In this document: in pieces, positions 28,466 through 32,966 of the stretch | Layout of the letters: every line of letters starts with the position of its first letter | How positions within the stretch are numbered: position 1 is the stretch's first letter | DNA from: Oscillospiraceae bacterium | GTDB lineage: Bacteria; Bacillota; Clostridia; UMGS1810 | Direction: 5' to 3' | Length of the DNA stretch: 32,966 bases | Assembly (NCBI GenBank): GCA_022769845.1 | Contig: JALEIO010000027.1 | Location: 1 to 32,966, forward strand | The notes under the pieces: model-generated | The model's input: only the letters and a program-made list of their open reading frames with translations | Database searches by the model: none | What the model was told of the DNA's origin: nothing | Made by a program: the position numbers and the translations under genes

Positions 28466-29473
28466 ATGAAAAAAGCAATGAAAAAGAGAATTTTATCGGC
28501 AGTGGGTATTATTTGTACGGCGGCAATGCTGTTTTCGGGATGCGCGTCCGATAAAACCGAAAAAAACGACGCAAATAAAAGCGACAAGGTATACAAAATT
28601 GGCGTTACTCAATTTGCCGACCATCCGTCGCTCGATAACTGCCGCGAAGGATTTATTCAGGGTCTTGCAAACAAAGGTTTTAAAGAAGGCGAAAATCTTG
28701 AAATAGAGGTTGTAAATGCACAGACTGAAATGGCAAAGGCAACACAGATTGCACAAAGCTTTGCAAGCTCGGGAAAAGATTTGGTTTGCGGCATTGCAAC
28801 ACCATCGGCACAGGCTTTGTACGCAGCGTGCGCTGAAAAAGGTATTCCTGTTATTTTTAATGCGATTTCCGATCCTGTTGGTGCAAAGCTTGCAAAATCT
28901 GAAACAGAGGTTATGCCGGGCATTACAGGCGTAAGTGATAAGCTGCCTGTTGAGGATCAGTTAAAGCTTATAAGAGAAATTTTGCCCGATGCTAAAAAAA
29001 TCGGCATTATCTACACAACAGGCGAGGCAAATTCTGTCAGCACAATAGAGGAATATAAAAAGTTTGCACCGCAGTACGGGTTTGAAATTGTTGACAAGGG
29101 AATTACCAAACAGGCAGAAATTCCGCAGGTTATGGATGTTATCTTGACGCAGGTTGACTGCATTTCAAATCTTACCGACAACACGGTTGTAGCAGCTCTC
29201 GGAGTTGTTTTGGAAAAGGCGAACGCCGCTAAAATTCCTGTTTTCGGCTCGGAGGAGGAGCAGGTTAAAAACGGTTGTATCGCGTCGGCAGGTCTTGATT
29301 ATGTAAAGCTTGGTATTCAGGCAGGCGAAATGGCGGCAAATGTGCTTAACGGAACAAGTATTGACACAATTCCGTTTGAAACTTTGAAGGAAACTAAATA
29401 CACCTTCAACGAGGAAACAGCAAAAGCGCTTGGAATTACAATCAGCAGCGAAACACTTTCAAAAGCAAAATAA
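28466..29473 (+). CDS. trpX: ABC transporter substrate-binding lipoprotein, predicted tryptophan-specific
   Basis: Extracellular solute receptor of the ABC_sub_bind family (PF04392 type, 335 residues). Residues 1-26 form a lipoprotein signal with lipobox LFSGC, the lipidated cysteine being C26. The mature part starts after a polar linker with KVYKIGVTQFADHPSLDNC, a typical family opening. Further family blocks are AIATPSAQAL-like GIATPSAQALYAACAEKGIP and IFNAISDPVGAKL. AAAGGGG precedes the ATG. The operon order receptor-permease-ATPase matches trpXYZ of other Firmicutes. The TRAP-type leader supports tryptophan as substrate; the protein family alone does not fix it. Confidence 0.8.
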   Translation: MKKAMKKRILSAVGIICTAAMLFSGCASDKTEKNDANKSDKVYKIGVTQFADHPSLDNCREGFIQGLANKGFKEGENLEIEVVNAQTEMAKATQIAQSFASSGKDLVCGIATPSAQALYAACAEKGIPVIFNAISDPVGAKLAKSETEVMPGITGVSDKLPVEDQLKLIREILPDAKKIGIIYTTGEANSVSTIEEYKKFAPQYGFEIVDKGITKQAEIPQVMDVILTQVDCISNLTDNTVVAALGVVLEKANAAKIPVFGSEEEQVKNGCIASAGLDYVKLGIQAGEMAANVLNGTSIDTIPFETLKETKYTFNEETAKALGITISSETLSKAK

Positions 29474-29485
29474 ATTTTAATAACT

Positions 29486-29510
29486 CTGCCGCAGGCTATT
29501 CTTGCGGCAG
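29486..29510 (+). repeat. Intercistronic hairpin after the receptor gene
   Basis: CTGCCGCA/TGCGGCAG arms (29486-29493 with 29503-29510, 9-base loop) lie 12 bases after the receptor stop, with no T-tract. It is likely a 3' stabilising or processing hairpin that raises receptor levels relative to permease and ATPase. Confidence 0.7.
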
Positions 29511-29536
29511 AATGTATTATGTTATGGGAGATTAAA

Positions 29537-30442
29537 ATGGGAATTTTATCACTTGCCGCAGGAATTTTGGAGCAAGGCTTCATATTCGGAATAATGGCGC
29601 TCGGAATTTATATTACTTATAAAATTTTGGATTTTCCCGACCTTTCGGTAGACGGAACTTTTCCGCTCGGCGCAGCGGTGTCAACAAAGCTGATTTTATC
29701 GGGTATAAACCCGTGGATTGGACTTTTGGGAGCCTTTTTTGCGGGCGCTCTTGCAGGTATGCTTACGGGATTTTTTCACGTTAAGCTGAAAATTAAAGAC
29801 TTATTGAGCGGTATTCTTACAATGACGCTGCTTTATTCTGTAAACTATCGGATTGTGGGCAAGCCGAACGAGTTTTTTATGGGCGAAAATACAATTTTCA
29901 CCTCGGTAAATTCGCTTTTTCCCAATATTTCACCTGTTTTAAAAACATATACCGCGCTTTTAACCGTGCTTGTAATAGCTGTTTTGGTGAAATATGCACT
30001 GGACTGGTACTTGAGTACAAAATCAGGCTTTTTGCTTAAAAGCGTCGGTTCAAATGAATCACTCGTAATTACACTTGCCGAGGATCCCGGAAAAATAAAG
30101 GTAATAGGTCTTGCAATCTGCAACGGACTTGTTGCACTGGCGGGTGCGATTTACAGCCAAAGAAGTTCTCAATTTGATATTTCAAGCGGAACCGGTATGC
30201 TGGTAATGGGCCTTGCGGCGGTAATAATTGGGACAACGGTTTTTTCAAAAATGAAATTTTTGCGCATTACAACAGGAGTTCTGGTAGGTATGATTGTCTA
30301 CAAGGCTTGCATAACTCTTGCAATAAGCTCGGGTCTCCAGTCGTCCGATATGAACCTTGTTGTTACGGTTTTGTTTGTGTTAACGCTTGTTTTGAACGAT
30401 TTATCAAAAAAGAAGGGGGCGGCAAAAATTGCTAAAACTTGA
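29537..30442 (+). CDS. trpY: ABC transporter permease, predicted tryptophan-specific
   Basis: Membrane permease of the branched-chain-amino-acid/ribose type (BPD_transp_2). About eight hydrophobic segments are present. Signature stretches are GIYITYKILDFPDLSVDGTF near the N-terminus, GLLGAFFAGALAGMLTGFFH, and the ATPase-contact region KSVGSNESLVITLAEDPGKI. I chose ATG at 29537 because GGGAG lies 7 bases upstream; an in-frame ATG at 29519 lacks a site. Length 301. Its end overlaps the ATPase gene by 14 bases. Confidence 0.85.
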   Translation: MGILSLAAGILEQGFIFGIMALGIYITYKILDFPDLSVDGTFPLGAAVSTKLILSGINPWIGLLGAFFAGALAGMLTGFFHVKLKIKDLLSGILTMTLLYSVNYRIVGKPNEFFMGENTIFTSVNSLFPNISPVLKTYTALLTVLVIAVLVKYALDWYLSTKSGFLLKSVGSNESLVITLAEDPGKIKVIGLAICNGLVALAGAIYSQRSSQFDISSGTGMLVMGLAAVIIGTTVFSKMKFLRITTGVLVGMIVYKACITLAISSGLQSSDMNLVVTVLFVLTLVLNDLSKKKGAAKIAKT

Positions 30443-31202
30443 TAATATTTGTCAAACCTTCAACAAAAATACCATTAACGAAAAAATATTGTTTGAAAAT
30501 TTTAATTTAGAGGTAAAAAAGGACGAGTTTGTGTCTATTGTCGGCAGCAACGGCTCGGGAAAAACAACGCTTTTAAATATAATTTCAGGGAATTTAATTC
30601 CTGACAGCGGCAAGGTTTTTGTCGGCGGAAAAGACGTAACAAAGCTTAAAAACTATAAAAGGGCTAAAAATATAGCTCGGGTGTTTCAAAATCCGGAGCT
30701 CGGCACCTGTCCGTCAATGACGATTTTTGAGAATATGTCAATTGCGGACAATAAGCTTAATCCGTATAATCTTACGGGCGGATTAAACCATAAACGCAAG
30801 GATTTTTACCGTTCGCAGTTAGAGCTTTTGGGGCTTGGACTTGAGGATAGGTTAAATATCACTGCTAAAACGCTTTCCGGCGGTCAAAGACAGGCACTGG
30901 CGCTTATTATGGCAACAATGGTTAAGCCTGATATTTTGCTCCTTGACGAGCATACTGCGGCGCTTGACCCGAAATCAAGCGACATTGTTATGCAGCTTAC
31001 CGAAAAGGTTGTGACAGAGAAGAAAATTACAACGCTTATGGTTACCCATAATCTGCGTTATGCGATTGAATATTCAAACCGTTGTATTATGATGCATGAG
31101 GGAAAAATACACCTTGACAAGTCGGGCGAGGAGAAGAAAAAGCAAACCATCGCCGACCTTTTAACTGTTTTTAATGAAATAAGCATTGAGTGCGGAAATT
31201 AA
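30429..31202 (+). CDS. trpZ: ABC transporter ATPase, predicted tryptophan-specific
   Basis: Energy-coupling subunit of the importer. Walker A is GSNGSGKT (residues 39-46), Q-loop Q87 (VFQNPELGT), signature LSGGQ (149-153), Walker B ILLLDEH (D173, E174) and switch histidine H207 (VTHN). Length 257. Start is TTG at 30429 behind a GGGGG stretch; the gene overlaps trpY by 14 bases, indicating coupling. A terminator follows at once. Confidence 0.88.
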   Translation: MLKLDNICQTFNKNTINEKILFENFNLEVKKDEFVSIVGSNGSGKTTLLNIISGNLIPDSGKVFVGGKDVTKLKNYKRAKNIARVFQNPELGTCPSMTIFENMSIADNKLNPYNLTGGLNHKRKDFYRSQLELLGLGLEDRLNITAKTLSGGQRQALALIMATMVKPDILLLDEHTAALDPKSSDIVMQLTEKVVTEKKITTLMVTHNLRYAIEYSNRCIMMHEGKIHLDKSGEEKKKQTIADLLTVFNEISIECGN

Positions 31203-31231
31203 AAAAGGGACGTTTTAAGCGTCCCTTTTTT
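31201..31231 (+). terminator. Bidirectional intrinsic terminator
   Basis: The 12-pair stem AAAAAAGGGACG/CGTCCCTTTTTT with a 7-base loop begins inside the trpZ stop codon. Both flanks give T-tracts on one strand or the other, so it can end the transporter operon and the convergent gerW operon. Confidence 0.93.
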
Positions 31232-31242
31232 AATATATGAAA

Positions 31243-31683
31243 TTATTCTTGCTCTTCTTCTTTGTCTTGAACGTTTTCTTCTTTGGAGCTATCGTTTTTT
31301 GATGTAAAATCTTTGATAAATCCATTGATTTTATTCAAAATATCGGGTACGGAATCAATAATTCTGTCCGCGGTGGAAACGTTGTTGGTAATTGGCAAAA
31401 TGCGCACCTGATCTTTTCCGACTACCAAAAAAGCGATTGGGTTTATTGATACGCCGCTGCCTGCTCCGCCGCCAAACATTGTATTGTCGCCGTTATTGTC
31501 AGTATCTTTTCCGCCCTGCGCAAACTCCGAACCTCCCGCACCGAAGCCGAAAGACACCTTTGAAACAGGTATAACCGTTGTGCCGTCAGCCGCTGTAACG
31601 GGATCGCCGACAATTGTGTTAACGTCCACCATAGCTTTAATTTTTTCCATTGATACATTTAGCAAACCTTCGATTGGGTTCAT
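31243..31683 (-). CDS. gerW: GerW-family sporulation protein (YtfJ)
   Basis: YtfJ/GerW family protein of 146 residues, involved in spore formation or germination. The N-terminus MNPIEGLLNVSMEKIKAMVD, then VIGDPV-like NTIVGDPVTAADGTTVIPVS, then a glycine-rich SFGFGAGGSEF and GGGAGSGVSINPIAFLVV, is diagnostic. The C-terminal tail is highly acidic. I chose ATG at 31683 with AAGGCGGTG upstream; a longer frame to 31752 would overlap the neighbour and lacks conservation. It follows a DUF2953 gene, as in Bacillus ytfI-ytfJ. Confidence 0.92.
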   Translation of the reverse strand: MNPIEGLLNVSMEKIKAMVDVNTIVGDPVTAADGTTVIPVSKVSFGFGAGGSEFAQGGKDTDNNGDNTMFGGGAGSGVSINPIAFLVVGKDQVRILPITNNVSTADRIIDSVPDILNKINGFIKDFTSKNDSSKEENVQDKEEEQE

Positions 31684-31699
31684 AAAAACACCGCCTTTA

Positions 31700-32344
31700 T
31701 TAATTATAATTAATATTTTTATCATCAGCAATTTCGGGTTTATAGCCCTCAATAAGCTTTTTTGCCTTGGAATAATTTGTCAAAATCACAACTGCCGTAA
31801 TGATAAGATTAACCAAACGCGTATAAATTATTCCGTCGGCATTTATTTTTGTGATTTTTTTGTTGAACTGCGGGTCAACCGCAAACATATGATTTTCAAC
31901 CGTAAAAAGGTGGCAGATAAGCGAAAAAGCAGAGTATATCACGCCCCACAAAACACCCGTTGAAATTCCGGTAGCCGCAGCGTCGCCAAGTCCAAAATCA
32001 ATATTAAGGTTAATATTTTTTACAATAACTGATTTTTTTATATGTCCTTTTGAAGCGGAAAAAGTATTTTTAAAAATGCCAATATTATTTTTAAAACGCT
32101 TTGCTTTGTCGATGAAGCTATCCTTGCCTTCCTTTTTTTCAATTTCTTTTTTCTCTTTTTCTTTCTTGGTTTCCTTAAATTTTATGTTAAAGCCCAGCTT
32201 TTTTGTAAAAACATAAAATCGCAATGTAAAATTTTTGCTTTCATTATTGTTGTAATAACCTTCAAAATAAAAATTGAGTTTGACAAACAGCAAAAACAAA
32301 ATTATAAGTGCGAGCAGTCCAAAGAGGATAAGCAAAATTTTCAT
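31700..32344 (-). CDS. DUF2953 domain protein (YtfI-like)
   Basis: A 214-residue membrane-anchored protein. Residues 1-21 form one hydrophobic segment (KILLILFGLLALIILFLLFV). A lysine/glutamate-rich stretch follows at about 57-75. The C-terminal half has the DUF2953 pattern (NLNIDFGLGDAAATGISTGV and VDPQFNKKITKINADG). Function is unknown. It lies between scpB and gerW, the standard order in Firmicutes, where its partner is a sporulation protein. AAAGGCGGCG is the ribosome binding site. Confidence 0.85.
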   Translation of the reverse strand: MKILLILFGLLALIILFLLFVKLNFYFEGYYNNNESKNFTLRFYVFTKKLGFNIKFKETKKEKEKKEIEKKEGKDSFIDKAKRFKNNIGIFKNTFSASKGHIKKSVIVKNINLNIDFGLGDAAATGISTGVLWGVIYSAFSLICHLFTVENHMFAVDPQFNKKITKINADGIIYTRLVNLIITAVVILTNYSKAKKLIEGYKPEIADDKNINYN

Positions 32345-32365
32345 ATACGCGCCGCCTTTTAAAGA

Positions 32366-32966
32366 TTAATTTTCGTCTGTATTATCAGCATCTGAAGAAT
32401 CCGCATCTGCGCCGTTTTCAACCTCTGAACCGCTGTTATTCTGCAAAACTTTAGCACCGTCAATATCAAATTCCTGCTGAATGATAATGTCGTTCGGATT
32501 GTCAACGGTAGGGAGGTTGTTTAACGAGGTTAACCCAAAGCAGCGAAGAAATTCTTCGGTTGTGCCGAATAAAATAGGTCTGCCGGGCGCGTCAAGACGT
32601 CCTTTTTCTTCAACAAGTCCAAGCTCAACCAGCTTTGAGAGCGAACCGTCACTGTTGACGCCGCGGATAAACTCAATGCTGCTGCGTGTTACCGGCTGAT
32701 TATAAGCGACAATACTTAACACCTCAAGCGCGGCATTTGACAAATTTACCTTGCTTTTTTTCTCGGCAACCGAGCGTATATAGCTGTAATATTCGGTTTT
32801 TGTGCAAAGCTGAAAGCTGTCTTCGAAGCGCAGAATTTTAATTCCGCGGCTTATATCGTTTTCGTATTCTGCCTGCATTTTTTCAAGTATAATCTCGGCG
32901 CTTTTTCTGTCAAGCTCCAAAGCCTCGCAAATTCTTTCAATAGGCACAGAATCGCCCATTGCAAAC
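32366..32966 (-). CDS. scpB: Segregation and condensation protein B (5' end outside window)
   Basis: ScpB is the winged-helix partner of ScpA and SMC in chromosome condensation. Two winged-helix domains are visible: ALELDRKSAEIILEKMQAEY in the first, and LSNAALEVLSIVAYNQPVTR with EFIRGVNSDGSLSKLVELGL in the second. The family motif GRPILFGTTEEFLRCFGL closes the core, followed by an acidic tail. The frame is open to the right edge (F-A before MGDSVPIERI), and the family start (about ten residues earlier) is cut off. So the ATG at 32959 is internal. Confidence 0.93.
   Translation of the reverse strand, partial: FAMGDSVPIERICEALELDRKSAEIILEKMQAEYENDISRGIKILRFEDSFQLCTKTEYYSYIRSVAEKKSKVNLSNAALEVLSIVAYNQPVTRSSIEFIRGVNSDGSLSKLVELGLVEEKGRLDAPGRPILFGTTEEFLRCFGLTSLNNLPTVDNPNDIIIQQEFDIDGAKVLQNNSGSEVENGADADSSDADNTDEN

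Noticed and set aside
1..32966. CRISPR arrays, insertion sequences, prophage genes, tRNA or rRNA genes
   Set aside because: No regularly spaced repeats, transposase-like frames, phage modules or tRNA/rRNA sequence were recognised anywhere in the window; the only recombinase is the XerD-like gene in its usual context.

Overview
The window is a chromosomal segment of a low-GC, endospore-forming Firmicute, most likely class Clostridia. It carries sporulation genes (ylbJ, yqfC, yqfD, spoIIM, gerW) and the Gram-positive gene order yqfC-yqfD-phoH-ybeY-era-yqzL-recO. It also has a pyruvate phosphate dikinase, zinc-ribbon forms of S14, S4, L36 and adenylate kinase, and many TTG/GTG starts behind strong GGAGG-type ribosome binding sites. 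The genus cannot be named from the sequence alone.

Layout. 1-873 (minus): 5' part of a YlbJ-like sporulation membrane protein, running off the left edge. 956-5776 (plus): sporulation and RNA/GTPase cluster yqfC, yqfD, phoH, ybeY, era, a small yqzL-like gene and recO. 5989-8619: ppdK with its own promoter and terminator. 8854-9498 (minus): a secreted stalk-domain protein, divergent from proC. 9710-12066: proC, spoIIM and a XerD-like tyrosine recombinase with altered active-site positions. 12067-12493: a gene-free stretch with a good SigA promoter and a strongly structured leader. 12494-28205: a complete S10-spc-alpha ribosomal superoperon (rpsJ to rplQ, with secY, adk, map, a KOW protein, infA, rpmJ and rpoA), closed by a strong terminator. 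28264-31202: promoter, attenuated leader and a three-gene ABC importer resembling trpXYZ. 31243-32966 (minus): gerW, a DUF2953 protein and the 3' part of scpB, running off the right edge.

The most striking feature is the leader of the ABC transporter. Between a near-consensus promoter and an intrinsic terminator lie nine UAG/GAG triplets. Eight of them fall on an exact 5-nt register of eleven positions, which is what the 11-subunit trp RNA-binding attenuation protein (TRAP, MtrB) recognises. A possible antiterminator arm lies inside that footprint. This predicts tryptophan- and TRAP-dependent attenuation of the transporter, and in turn supports tryptophan as its substrate.

Other points worth a second look are the folded leader of the S10 operon, hairpins ahead of rplC and rpsM, candidate SigE promoters before yqfC and spoIIM, a palindrome inside the promoter spacer of the secreted stalk protein, and the recombinase substitutions.
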